A stretch of 52,278 nucleotides of DNA from contig JAJYWS010000027.1 of assembly GCA_021791335.1 (NCBI GenBank), forward strand, positions 1-52,278, given 5' to 3'. Both the position numbers and the translations under genes were made by a program. Under the pieces are notes generated by a model, which made no database searches, was not told the origin of the DNA, and saw only the letters and a program-made list of their open reading frames with translations. This stretch comes from Thermoplasmata archaeon (GTDB taxonomy: Archaea > Thermoplasmatota > Thermoplasmata > Lutacidiplasmatales > UBA184). This document shows, piece by piece, positions 17,249-26,232 of the stretch (its first letter is position 1; every line of letters starts with the position of its first letter).

Positions 17249-18744
17249 CGACGATCGACGAACTCTTCGCGACCCTGCGCCGCCGGGGGGTGCTCTGGCC
17301 GTCGGCCGAGATCTACGGTGGGATCCAGGGGCTCTACGACTACGGGCCGGTCGGGACCGCGATCAAGCGGCGGATCGAGGAGGCGTGGACCGAGTGGATG
17401 GTCCGCGCGTCGGACGACTTCTATCTGATCGAACCGGCCGAGCTGTTGCCCGAACCGGTCGTCCGCGCGTCGGGCCACCTCGAGAATTTCACCGACCCGG
17501 AGGTCTCCTGCGCCGACTGCCATACCGCCTACCGGGCCGACACCCTCCTCGAAACCGCCCGTCCGGAGGGAGTCGACGGTCTGGCTCCGGCCGAGATCGG
17601 ACGGCTGGTGCAGGAGGCCGGGGTCCGATGCCCCCGGTGCGGCGCCCGCCACTGGACGGTGCCCCGCCCGTTCAACCTGATGTTCTCGGTCGACTTCGGG
17701 GCCACCGGCGACGAGACCGCGTACCTGCGCCCCGAAACGGCGCAGAGCAGCTACCTCGCGTTCGCCCGGATGTGGGACGTCGGCCGGCATGCGCTCCCCC
17801 TCGGGATCGCGGTCATCGGCCGGGCGTACCGCAACGAGATCGCCCCGCGCCAGGTCCTCTTCCGGAGCCGGGCGTTCACCCAGGCCGAGCTCCAGATCTT
17901 CTTCGATCCGGCCGACTACCCGGCCCCGCTCGAGTCGGTCGCCGACGAGCGGCTGCCGATGGTCCGCGCCGATCGACGGGCCGCCGGGGACCTCACCCCC
18001 GTCGGGGCGACGCCGGCGGAGCTCGTCGCCGCCGGGGAGCTCCCCGCCTTCTATGCCTACCACCTCGCCCGGTCCTACCGGTTCTACCGGGACGTCCTCG
18101 GCTACCCCGCCGAACGGATCCGGCTCTACGAGAAGTCGGCGACCGAACGGGCGTTCTACAACCGGATCCAGTTCGACGTCGAGGTCGACCTCGCGAGCCT
18201 CGGGGGGTTCCGGGAGGTGGGCGCTGTCCACTACCGGGGCGACTACGACCTCACCCGGCACGGGGAGGGTTCGAAGAAGGATCTCTCGGTCGCCCGACCC
18301 GACGGCCGCCGGGTGGTCCCGCATGTCCTGGAGATCACCTTCGGCGTCGACCGGAACCTCTGGGCCCTGGCCGACCTGGACCTCCAGACCGAGGGGGAGC
18401 GGACCGTCTGGCGGCTGCCGCCCTACCTGGCCCCGATCGCGGGGGGGGTCTTCCCGCTGCTCCGCAAGGAGCACGGGGAGGCGGCGCGGCGGATCTGGCG
18501 GAGCCTCCGCGCCGCCGGGATCCCGGTGGAGTACCACGAGACCGGATCGGTCGGGAAGCGCTACGCCCGCATGGATGAGATCGGGGCCCCCTGGTGCATC
18601 ACCGTCGACCACGAGACGCTCGCCGAGGGGCCGCTCCACGGGACGGTCACCCTGCGGGAGCGCGACAGCCGCACCCAGGAGCGGTTGGCGCTCGCTCCCT
18701 TGGAGGCCCGTCTGCGCGCGAGCCTCCGGCCGCCCACCCCGTAG
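17245..18744 (+). CDS. glyS: Glycyl-tRNA synthetase
   Basis: '[48 protein letters not shown]', '[31 protein letters not shown]', '[25 protein letters not shown]'-like C-terminus. Confidence 0.96.
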   Translation: [499 protein letters not shown]

Positions 18745-18770
18745 GCGGCCTCCCGCCTGCGACACAACCG

Positions 18771-18777
18771 CTATATT
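18771..18777 (+). promoter_or_regulatory. TATA box 'ctatatt' about 27 nt upstream of ATG at 18802
   Basis: AT-rich element in GC-rich context at spacing expected for leaderless archaeal transcript. Confidence 0.6.
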
Positions 18778-18801
18778 GGCGGGACCCGATGCGGACGGAG
18801 T

Positions 18802-19398
18802 ATGTCGACCGGTGACGGAACCCCCCCGGGCGCCCCTCCGCCTTCCCCCCTCCATTTCCGCCAGTCGCGCTGGCGCGGTGAAGGCTACGCCGACGTGACC
18901 AAGCTCCGCGAGATCGCGGCGCGGCACCAGCAGGCCGCGACCCGGGCCCACGAGCGGGCCGCCCGGCTGACGACCAAGATCGAGCGGATCCGCCACCAGG
19001 CGACCGTCCTCCGGGAGAAGGCCCAGGCGAAGCGGGCCCAGATCCCCGAAGTCGAGCAGGAGATCCAGCAGCTCGAGAAGGATCTCCAGGCGGCCCTCCA
19101 GAACAACCCGAACGTCCACTCCGATGCGACCAGCCTGCAGTACCGCATCCGCAAGCTCCAGCAGCGGATCGCCAACCTCGAAAGCGCGGCCGGCCACATC
19201 GACCTCCGGGCGACGGTCCGGACCCAGAAGACCGCCGAGCTCAAGGTCAAGGCCGACCGGTTCCTGGAGCAGGCGACCCTGGAGGCCCAGGAGGCCGAGG
19301 CGTTCGTCCGACGGGCGGACCGGCTGCAGCAGGTGATGGAGAGCGAGGCCGTCGGATCGACGGCGCCGACCTCGGGGCCGTCCGGCAGCCCGCCATGA
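18802..19398 (+). CDS. Coiled-coil protein of unknown function
   Basis: Long heptad-rich Ala/Glu/Gln/Arg helix ('LREIAARHQQAATRAHERAARLTTKIERIRHQATVLREKAQAKRAQIPEVEQEIQQLEKDLQ'); ATGA overlap with next gene. Confidence 0.75.
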   Translation: MSTGDGTPPGAPPPSPLHFRQSRWRGEGYADVTKLREIAARHQQAATRAHERAARLTTKIERIRHQATVLREKAQAKRAQIPEVEQEIQQLEKDLQAALQNNPNVHSDATSLQYRIRKLQQRIANLESAAGHIDLRATVRTQKTAELKVKADRFLEQATLEAQEAEAFVRRADRLQQVMESEAVGSTAPTSGPSGSPP

Positions 19399-19925
19399 AG
19401 CTGATCGTCACGGTCGGCATGCCGGGCTCCGGCAAGGACGAACTGGTCCAACTGGCCCACGAGGCCGGGCTCGCGACCCTCAAGATGGGCGATTTGGTCC
19501 GGGCGGAGACCCAGCGGCGCGGCCTTCCGCTCACGAACGCGAACATCGGCCGGATCGCGGCCGAGGAACGGGAGAAGCACGGACCGGCGATCTGGGCCCA
19601 GCGGGCGCTCCCGAAGCTCACGGAGACCCGGATGCTGGTCGACGGCTGCCGGTCCGACAGCGAGGTGACCGTCTTCCGTCACCACTTCGGCGACCTCTAC
19701 GTGCTCGGCATCTTTGCGTCGCCCGAGACCCGGTACGAGCGGCTCTCCCGCCGGGCCCGCAGCGACGACGACATGCAGGAGTTCTACGACCGGGACCGGC
19801 GCGAGCTCAAGTGGGGCATCGGCAACGCCTTCGCGCTGGCCGACGGCATGCTGGTCAACGAAGGATCGCTCGACGAGTTCCGGCGCACGACGCGCCGGCG
19901 GATCGACGAGATCCTTCAGGCGTAG
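19395..19925 (+). CDS. P-loop nucleotide kinase-like protein (UPF0200 / dephospho-CoA-kinase-like)
   Basis: 'MKLIVTVGMPGSGKDELVQLAHEAGLATLKMGDLVRAETQRRGL'. Confidence 0.85.
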   Translation: MKLIVTVGMPGSGKDELVQLAHEAGLATLKMGDLVRAETQRRGLPLTNANIGRIAAEEREKHGPAIWAQRALPKLTETRMLVDGCRSDSEVTVFRHHFGDLYVLGIFASPETRYERLSRRARSDDDMQEFYDRDRRELKWGIGNAFALADGMLVNEGSLDEFRRTTRRRIDEILQA

Positions 19926-20563
19926 GCCCCCGACGCCCGGTCGGACCTTAGGAGATCCCGGATCCGCTCGAACCGCTCCCGGTCGACCACGACGGCGACG
20001 GACCGGCCGCTCGGCGCCGTGCGGCGGAGGGTCTCGACGAGGTGGAGGTCCCGGGCCTCGTGGTAGCGCCGGGAGCCCGCCCCGGCGGTGACCCGCGCCT
20101 CCCATTCGAGGGCGTACTCGTCGGCCGAGCTCGGGGCCGGGGGTCGGCGCGAGAGCGACCGCTCCCGGACCGTCCGGCGGACCAGCTCGACGTAGCCGAT
20201 CGACTCGGTGAAGATCTCGGCCGTCCGGTCCTCGGAGGGATCGAGCGCCGCGACCGGTACCCCGGCCGACCGGCACCAGGCGAGGCTCTCGACGAAGGTG
20301 GGGTTCGGGATCCGGACCTCGCCGAAGCGGGTCAGCCCCTTCACCTCGCTCCGTTCGATGAGGGTGAGCGGGACGACCGGTTCGGCGCCGGACCGGACGA
20401 AGTAGCGGTCGAGGCCCTCCAGCTCCTCCGGGGCGACCCCGAGGCCGACCCACGCGACCGAACGGTCGTGGAGCCGCCGGACCACCTGGCGGGCGTCGTC
20501 GACCAGTCCTCGCACCGAACCGATCAGCAGCCCGGAGGTGCCCAAAATCGGCGCGTCGATCAC
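19916..20563 (-). CDS. Conserved hypothetical archaeal protein
   Basis: 216-codon ORF with GTG start at 20563 forming a GTGA overlap with the preceding gene; convergent 10-bp overlap with the kinase-like gene. Confidence 0.65.
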   Translation of the reverse strand: MIDAPILGTSGLLIGSVRGLVDDARQVVRRLHDRSVAWVGLGVAPEELEGLDRYFVRSGAEPVVPLTLIERSEVKGLTRFGEVRIPNPTFVESLAWCRSAGVPVAALDPSEDRTAEIFTESIGYVELVRRTVRERSLSRRPPAPSSADEYALEWEARVTAGAGSRRYHEARDLHLVETLRRTAPSGRSVAVVVDRERFERIRDLLRSDRASGAYA

Positions 20564-21564
20564 GGCGCTTCGCGTTCCGAGAGGGCCTCGAGGAGTTCGT
20601 CGTGGTCCCGGGACCGCTTGAGCTCCTGGACGGTGAAGATCGGAAGGCCGTCGATCGAGGAGGTCCGGCTCTCCTCCCGGACCACGAACATGGCGTGCCC
20701 CTCGATCACCCGGGCGAGCCCATGGAGGATCGTCGCCCGGTGGTGGGCCGCCCGCAGGCTGCCGACGCCGGTCAGCAGGATCTCCGGTCGGGCCACGGGC
20801 GTGCGGCTGAAGGCGTCGAACGGCGCCCGCACCGTGACCGTGACCGTGAGACCGATGTCGCCAAGCTGACGGACGACGCCGTCCCGGAGCGGGTCCCCGG
20901 TCGGCTCGGGAACTCCGGGCCCTCCCCGGTCGAGCGGTCGGTCCGATTCGTCGGCCGGCTCGGGGGCCTCCTCGCTCCGGCGGGCGAAGAGATCGATCGG
21001 CTCGACGACCGGTTCGCCGAGGTAGGTCTCGATCCGTTCGATGACCGTGATCTCGGCGCCGGCGCCCTCCTCGTAGAGCTGGATCGTCCGTCGGGAGACC
21101 CCGGCGGCCGAGGCGAGCGCGCCCAAGGAGAGCCGACGATCCTCCCGAAGCTCCCGCAGCCGGGGGCCGTTGATCCGGGCGAAGATGCCGCCCGGGCTGG
21201 AGAAGAGGAACGGCGGGATCCCCTTTTCCACATACTCCTTCAGGGTCTCCTCGGTCAGGATCGGGATGCCGTAGCGCATGTACACCACGCCGGCCTCCAG
21301 CGGACTGGTTCCGGAGGTGGCGCCCACCACCAGCCCGACGGCCGGGATCAGCCGGGACAGCTCCCGCAGCCGCTCGGCCTCGTCCGGCCCGAGCGCGTCG
21401 ATGTTCTTCAGGACCTTGACGAGCAGGAGCAGCGAGTCGCGACGGGCGACCAGATCGAAGCTGGAGGGGCGGATGTTGTGGGTACCCGTGACATGGAATC
21501 CGGTGCGGCCCAGGATCGCCTGGATCCGCTCGATGCTCCGGTCCCGGGTGCGTCCGGTCGGCAT
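20560..21564 (-). CDS. Archaeal HTH-type transcriptional regulator with N-terminal nuclease-like/regulatory domain
   Basis: 'LRELREDRRLSLGALASAAGVSRRTIQLYEEGAGAEITVIERIETYLGEPVVEPIDLF' is an Xre-type HTH; N-terminus 'GFHVTGTHNIRPSSFDLVARRDSLLLLVKVLKNIDAL' matches the archaeal putative HTH regulator family. Confidence 0.82.
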   Translation of the reverse strand: MPTGRTRDRSIERIQAILGRTGFHVTGTHNIRPSSFDLVARRDSLLLLVKVLKNIDALGPDEAERLRELSRLIPAVGLVVGATSGTSPLEAGVVYMRYGIPILTEETLKEYVEKGIPPFLFSSPGGIFARINGPRLRELREDRRLSLGALASAAGVSRRTIQLYEEGAGAEITVIERIETYLGEPVVEPIDLFARRSEEAPEPADESDRPLDRGGPGVPEPTGDPLRDGVVRQLGDIGLTVTVTVRAPFDAFSRTPVARPEILLTGVGSLRAAHHRATILHGLARVIEGHAMFVVREESRTSSIDGLPIFTVQELKRSRDHDELLEALSEREAP

Positions 21565-21684
21565 GGCTGCCTCTACGATGCCGCCGGTCGTATTTGAGGA
21601 TGGACGGCGCCACCGAGGAGCGGAGGAAGCGGCCTCGGGGGCGAGAACGGATAACCCCGGAGTCCCCTGGTCCCCCGGACCACG

Positions 21685-22515
21685 ATGGAGGCCGCGGAGA
21701 TCCGACCGTTGCCCGGCGTCCCGGCGCTGGTGGTGACCGACTCGCCCGGCCGTTCGGGCACGACGCTCGTGATCTCCGATGTCCATCTCGGCTACGGGGC
21801 CACCCGCGACCGGCCGGACGGTCCGCCGCCCGCGTCGATCGACGATCTGTCCGACCACGTGCTGGACGCGATCCGGTCGGCCGCCGCCGGCACCCTCCTG
21901 ATCGCCGGCGATGTGAAGCATCCGATCGTCGGCGTCCCCGCGGCGCTGCGTCCCGGAGTCCGCCGGTTCTTCGCCACCCTCCTTGCGGCGGGCCTTGGGA
22001 TCGAGATCGTGCCCGGCAACCATGATGTCGGCCTCGGGCGGGCCCTGCCCCGGGAGGTCGTGCTCCACCGGCCCTCCGGGGTGCTCCACCGGGGCGTCGG
22101 GATCTTCCACGGCCACCGCTGGCCCTCGGACCGGGTCGCCCGGGCCTCCCGGCTGGTCGCGGGTCATCTGCACCCGGGGGTCCGGCTGGCCCCCACGGTC
22201 GATGATCCGACCGGCAAGCGGCGCTGCTGGGTGCGGCTCGAGGCCCCGATCCCGGAATCCGCGCGCGGTCCCCGGCCGCCGTCCGGGGCGCTCCAGGAGG
22301 TGGTGATCCTGCCGGCGTTCAATCCGATCGCCGGCATCGAGTCGCTCAACCGGGAGAAACCCCGGCGCGGCCGGTCGTTCCTCGTCCACCGGTTCCTCGG
22401 CCGGGGCCACGCCCGCGGCTTCCTTCTGGACGGCACCGATATCGGGGAGCTCGCGGGGCTCACCCCGGAGCCGGACGCTCCGCCAGCCTCCGGGCCAGCT
22501 CCCCGGCGGCGGTGA
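21685..22515 (+). CDS. Calcineurin-like metallophosphoesterase
   Basis: 'LVISDVHLGYG', 'LLIAGDVKH', 'IVPGNHDVGLG', 'GIFHGHRWPSD', 'VAGHLHPGV'. Confidence 0.92.
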   Translation: MEAAEIRPLPGVPALVVTDSPGRSGTTLVISDVHLGYGATRDRPDGPPPASIDDLSDHVLDAIRSAAAGTLLIAGDVKHPIVGVPAALRPGVRRFFATLLAAGLGIEIVPGNHDVGLGRALPREVVLHRPSGVLHRGVGIFHGHRWPSDRVARASRLVAGHLHPGVRLAPTVDDPTGKRRCWVRLEAPIPESARGPRPPSGALQEVVILPAFNPIAGIESLNREKPRRGRSFLVHRFLGRGHARGFLLDGTDIGELAGLTPEPDAPPASGPAPRRR

Positions 22516-24571
22516 TGGGCGCCCGGCAGGCAACGCCCTCGCAGAGGAGCGCCCGCACCGCTGCGCCGCCCGGAGCCCCGCCGGCGGCCGCAGGGAGCCG
22601 GAACGGCGGGGGGGGAGAGCCCCGGAAGACCACCAGGTTCGGCCGCGGAGAACTCCACGCGGCCTTCCAGAGCTCGGCGGCCTCGGGGCCGTCGCCTTCG
22701 ACGATCACGGTCGTCGTCGGCAGGTCGAGCTCCGCCCCGGCCAGCGCGACGCCCGCCGAGAAGAGACCGCCCTCGGCCGTCCGGGCCGCCATCGGCTCCC
22801 AGAGGCGGCGGGCGGCGGCCCCGAACGGCTCCGACTCGGTCACCGCGGCCCATCGGCACAGGGCGCGTACAGCCGCCGGACCGGCACCGAGGTGAGGCTG
22901 GTCCTCGAAGGGGTAGGACGGGCGAAGTTCCCCGCCGATGAGCTCCCCGTCGTAGAGCCGGGGGGCAAGGTCCCGGAGCCGCCCCTGGTCATCGGGGAAC
23001 TCGTCGACGATCATTGTCAGGATCGGGCCGACCGCGTCGGCGTACCGCCGCTCCCCCGTCCTCAGGGCGAGTTCGATGAGGCCGGAGGCCATCTGGGCGT
23101 TGTCGTCGAGGTGCCCGAACCCGTGCCCCCCGCGGGCGTCGATCCGATGGGCGACACCCCGATCGGGATCGATCCCCTGCCGGAGCCAGCGGTCGGCGGC
23201 CCGGATCGCCGGCCCGAGGAGCTCGGGATCGTCCCGCTGGACCGACGCCCGGACGGACGCGCCGATGTACCGTCCGTTCAGATTCGCATACAGGGCGGGA
23301 TCGACCTTCGGGGCGGGCCGACGGGCCCGGGCGGCCCGCAACGTCTCGGTCACGGCGCGGGCCGCCGCCTCCGGATCCCGGTTCGCCGGAAGGACCCCGG
23401 CCGCGGCCTCGGAGGGGGCGAGCGCCCGGTAGAGGACGTTGCGTTGGGGGTCGTGGGGCATCTGGCCGTCCACCCCTACGCCGAAGAGCCGGATCGCGAA
23501 CCGGGCCTCGTCGGCGGGGAGGCTGGCCTGGATCTCGGCCCGGGTCCAGGTGAAGTAGTTGCCGTCATCGCCGGGGGCCGCGTCGGCGTCCTGGCTCGAG
23601 GCGAATCCACCGGCCGGATCCACGAGCTCGGTCCGGGTCCAGTCGAGGATCCCGTGGACGGTCGCCGCCCAGCGGCCCCCGGGGGCGAACCGGTCCGCTT
23701 CCAGATAGAGGTCGAGCAGGGCGGCGTTGTCGATCGCCATCTTCTCGAAATGCGGGATGTGCCAGGCCTCATCGACAGAATACCGGTGGAAGCCTCCGCC
23801 GATCTGGTCGTAGATCCCCCCGTCGGCCATCTGTCGGAGCGTGTGGAGGACCGGTTCGGCCCGCGCCGGCTCCCCCCGAAGGTACGCCCGAAGCAGGAGC
23901 AGGCTGAGCGCGGCCGGATGGGGGAACTTCGGGGCCTGCCCGAACCCGCCATGGACCGGGTCAAGGCGCGGGACGATCTCGCCCTCGACCCGGTCCACAA
24001 AAGCGGCCCGGGGGAGCGTCCGAGCGGGAGGGGTCGGACCCTCGGCGCCGCGCGCCAGCGCCTCGCGGACCTGCCGGACCGTTTCCCGGACGCGGCCCGG
24101 TTCGTCCCGGTAGACCCGCGCGATCTCCCGGAGCACTCGGCGGAAGCCCGGCCGGCCGTGGCCGTCGCTCGGCGGGAAGTAGGTCCCCCCGAAGAACGCG
24201 GCCCCCTCCGAGTCGAGGAACGCCGTGAGGGGCCACCCCCCTTCACCGGAGAGCGCCCCGACCTCCTGCTGGTAACGGCGGTCGATCTCCGGCCGCTCGT
24301 CGCGATCGACCTTGACGGCGACAAACTCCCGGGCGAGGATCTCCGCGACCTCGGGATCCGAATAGGTCCCCTCGTCCATCACGTGGCACCAGTGGCACCA
24401 CGCCGCGCCGATATCGAGCAGGATCGGGCGATGGCGGCGACGCGCCTCTTCGAACGGTTCAGGCCCCCACGGATACCAGTCGATCGGTTGCTCCGCGGCC
24501 GCCGCCAGATACCCGGAGGCCGATCCCTTCAACCGGTGTCCGCTCGGGCCCGGGCCCCGATCATCGGCCAT
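22460..24571 (-). CDS. Thioredoxin domain-containing protein (DUF255 / YyaL / SPATA20 family)
   Basis: 'LLDIGAAWCHWCHVMDEGTYSDPEVAEILAREFVAVKVDRDERPEIDRRYQ', 'GGWPLTAFLDSEGAAFFGGTYFPP'. ATG at 24571. Confidence 0.93.
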   Translation of the reverse strand: MADDRGPGPSGHRLKGSASGYLAAAAEQPIDWYPWGPEPFEEARRRHRPILLDIGAAWCHWCHVMDEGTYSDPEVAEILAREFVAVKVDRDERPEIDRRYQQEVGALSGEGGWPLTAFLDSEGAAFFGGTYFPPSDGHGRPGFRRVLREIARVYRDEPGRVRETVRQVREALARGAEGPTPPARTLPRAAFVDRVEGEIVPRLDPVHGGFGQAPKFPHPAALSLLLLRAYLRGEPARAEPVLHTLRQMADGGIYDQIGGGFHRYSVDEAWHIPHFEKMAIDNAALLDLYLEADRFAPGGRWAATVHGILDWTRTELVDPAGGFASSQDADAAPGDDGNYFTWTRAEIQASLPADEARFAIRLFGVGVDGQMPHDPQRNVLYRALAPSEAAAGVLPANRDPEAAARAVTETLRAARARRPAPKVDPALYANLNGRYIGASVRASVQRDDPELLGPAIRAADRWLRQGIDPDRGVAHRIDARGGHGFGHLDDNAQMASGLIELALRTGERRYADAVGPILTMIVDEFPDDQGRLRDLAPRLYDGELIGGELRPSYPFEDQPHLGAGPAAVRALCRWAAVTESEPFGAAARRLWEPMAARTAEGGLFSAGVALAGAELDLPTTTVIVEGDGPEAAELWKAAWSSPRPNLVVFRGSPPPPFRLPAAAGGAPGGAAVRALLCEGVACRAPITAAGELARRLAERPAPG

Positions 24572-24668
24572 CCCCACGGCCACGTCGGCAATCGGGCAAA
24601 ACAGTTGGGGACCGACCCACGGCCGGTGACCCGGATGTAATCTGCTCGCCTCGGCACCGTCGGCCCGC

Positions 24669-24688
24669 GCTCCGCTTATAAGCGGAGC
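24669..24688. promoter_or_regulatory. Perfect 20-nt palindrome GCTCCGCTTATAAGCGGAGC containing the psmA TATA box
   Basis: Read directly at 24669-24688; central TTATAA is about 36 nt upstream of the psmA ATG (24714). Confidence 0.75.
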
Positions 24689-24713
24689 TTTGGTGCCCCG
24701 GCCGAGGCAACCC

Positions 24714-25472
24714 ATGGAGATGCAACCCGGCCAGATGGCCTACGACCGGGCGATCACGGTCTTTTCGCCGGACGGACGGCTGTTCCAGGTGGAGTACGCC
24801 CGGGAAGCCGTGCGCCGGGGCGCCACCACGGCCGGCGTCGTGTACGAGGACGGGGTGGTGCTGGTCGCCGACCGGAGGATCCCCAATGCCAAGCTCGCGG
24901 AACCCGCGAGCCTCGAAAAGGTCCACTCCATCGACGAGCATGTGGGCTGCGCCACGGCAGGTCTCGTCGCCGACGCCCGGGTCCTGGTCGACTTCGCCCG
25001 GCTGCAGGCCCAGCTGAACCGGGTGACCTACGCCGAACCGATCGCGGTCGAGCTCCTGGTCCGGAAGATCTGCGACTACAAGCAGCAGTACACCCAGTAT
25101 GGCGGCGTCCGCCCCTTCGGCACGGCCCTCCTGGTCGGAGGCTACGACGATTCGGGGGTCCACCTCTTCGAGACCGAGCCGTCGGGCTCGCTCAACAGCT
25201 TCAAGGCGACCTCGACCGGGGGCAACAAGGGCCCGGTCATGGAACTGCTGGAGCAGAAGTACAAGGAGGGCCTCGACCGGGACGCCGGGATCCTCCTCGC
25301 GCTCGAGGGGCTCCGGGCCGGCCTCGAGGACGCCTCCACCCTTTCCCAGGCCGAGGTCTGCACCATCGACCGCGGGGCGGGCGGACTGCGCCGCCTGGTG
25401 GCCGAGGAGACCCAGAAGTACGTCGCCCGGCTGCCGTCGGCCGGTGGCCCGGCCCGGAGCTCCCGCTCGTAG
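24714..25472 (+). CDS. psmA: Proteasome alpha subunit
   Basis: 'QMAYDRAITVFSPDGRLFQVEYAREAVRRGATTAGVVYEDGVVLVADRRI'. Confidence 0.97.
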   Translation: MEMQPGQMAYDRAITVFSPDGRLFQVEYAREAVRRGATTAGVVYEDGVVLVADRRIPNAKLAEPASLEKVHSIDEHVGCATAGLVADARVLVDFARLQAQLNRVTYAEPIAVELLVRKICDYKQQYTQYGGVRPFGTALLVGGYDDSGVHLFETEPSGSLNSFKATSTGGNKGPVMELLEQKYKEGLDRDAGILLALEGLRAGLEDASTLSQAEVCTIDRGAGGLRRLVAEETQKYVARLPSAGGPARSSRS

Positions 25473-25500
25473 AGGGGCGGACCGACCTCGGAGGGTTCCG

Positions 25501-26196
25501 ATGGTCAAGGTCGACGACGCGGTGATCGCCCGGTGGGAGACCGGGGGCTCCCGATTCGAGGTGCTCGTCGACCCGGCGGCGGTCCAGGCGATCAAGGACG
25601 GCCAGTCGGTCGACCTCTCCGACAAGCTGGCGCTCGAGCAGATCTTCAAGGATGCCCGCAAGGGGGAGAAGGTCTCCGACGAACACCTCCAACGGACGTT
25701 CCATACCCTCAACCTGGCCGAGATCGCGACCCAGATCATCCAGAAGGGGGATGTCCAGGTCACGACCGAGCAGCGGCACCAGCTCCAGGCCGTCAAGCTC
25801 CGCCAGATCGTGACCACCATCGCCCGCAACGCGATGAACCCCCAGACGGGAGCGCCCCACCCAGCGGCCCGGATCGAGGCGGCGATGGCGGAGGCCAAGT
25901 TCCACGTCGACCCCTTCAAGCCGGTCGACCAGCAGGTCCAGGAGGTGCTCGCGAAGCTTCGGCCGATCCTGCCGATCCGGTTCGACACGGTCCGGGTCAA
26001 GATCCACCTGCGCGCCCAGGATTACCCTCGCACGATCGGGGATCTCAAGGCCCAGGGTAAACTCCTCGAAGAGAACTGGCTCGCCGACGGGTCGTGGAGC
26101 GGGATCCTGGAGATCCCCGCGGGAGTCCAGAGCGACCTCTACGCGCGGCTCAATGCCCGCACCAAGGGCACCGCCGAGACCGCTTTAGTTAAATAG
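25501..26196 (+). CDS. sdo1: Ribosome maturation protein SBDS
   Basis: 'GGSRFEVLVDPAAV', 'IIQKGDVQVTTEQRHQLQAVKLRQIVTTIARNAMNPQTGAPHPAARIEAAM'. Confidence 0.96.
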   Translation: MVKVDDAVIARWETGGSRFEVLVDPAAVQAIKDGQSVDLSDKLALEQIFKDARKGEKVSDEHLQRTFHTLNLAEIATQIIQKGDVQVTTEQRHQLQAVKLRQIVTTIARNAMNPQTGAPHPAARIEAAMAEAKFHVDPFKPVDQQVQEVLAKLRPILPIRFDTVRVKIHLRAQDYPRTIGDLKAQGKLLEENWLADGSWSGILEIPAGVQSDLYARLNARTKGTAETALVK

Positions 26197-26232
26197 CGTA
26201 CCCCTGTCCGAAGTCCCGGTGCAGAAGGAACA

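Noticed and set aside
16144-18744. 866-aa ORF fusing out-of-frame amidohydrolase sequence to glyS
   Set aside because: The upstream part is a shifted frame of the amidohydrolase gene; glyS starts at ATG 17245 in an ATGA overlap.
20831-20850. Short tandem repeat accgtg x3
   Set aside because: Encodes an ordinary Thr-Val beta strand (TVTVTV) in the regulator; too short to be a meaningful repeat.
24580-24668. Possible RNA gene in the DUF255-psmA intergenic region
   Set aside because: No tRNA-like cloverleaf or conserved T-arm could be traced by eye; more simply explained as promoter/leader sequence.
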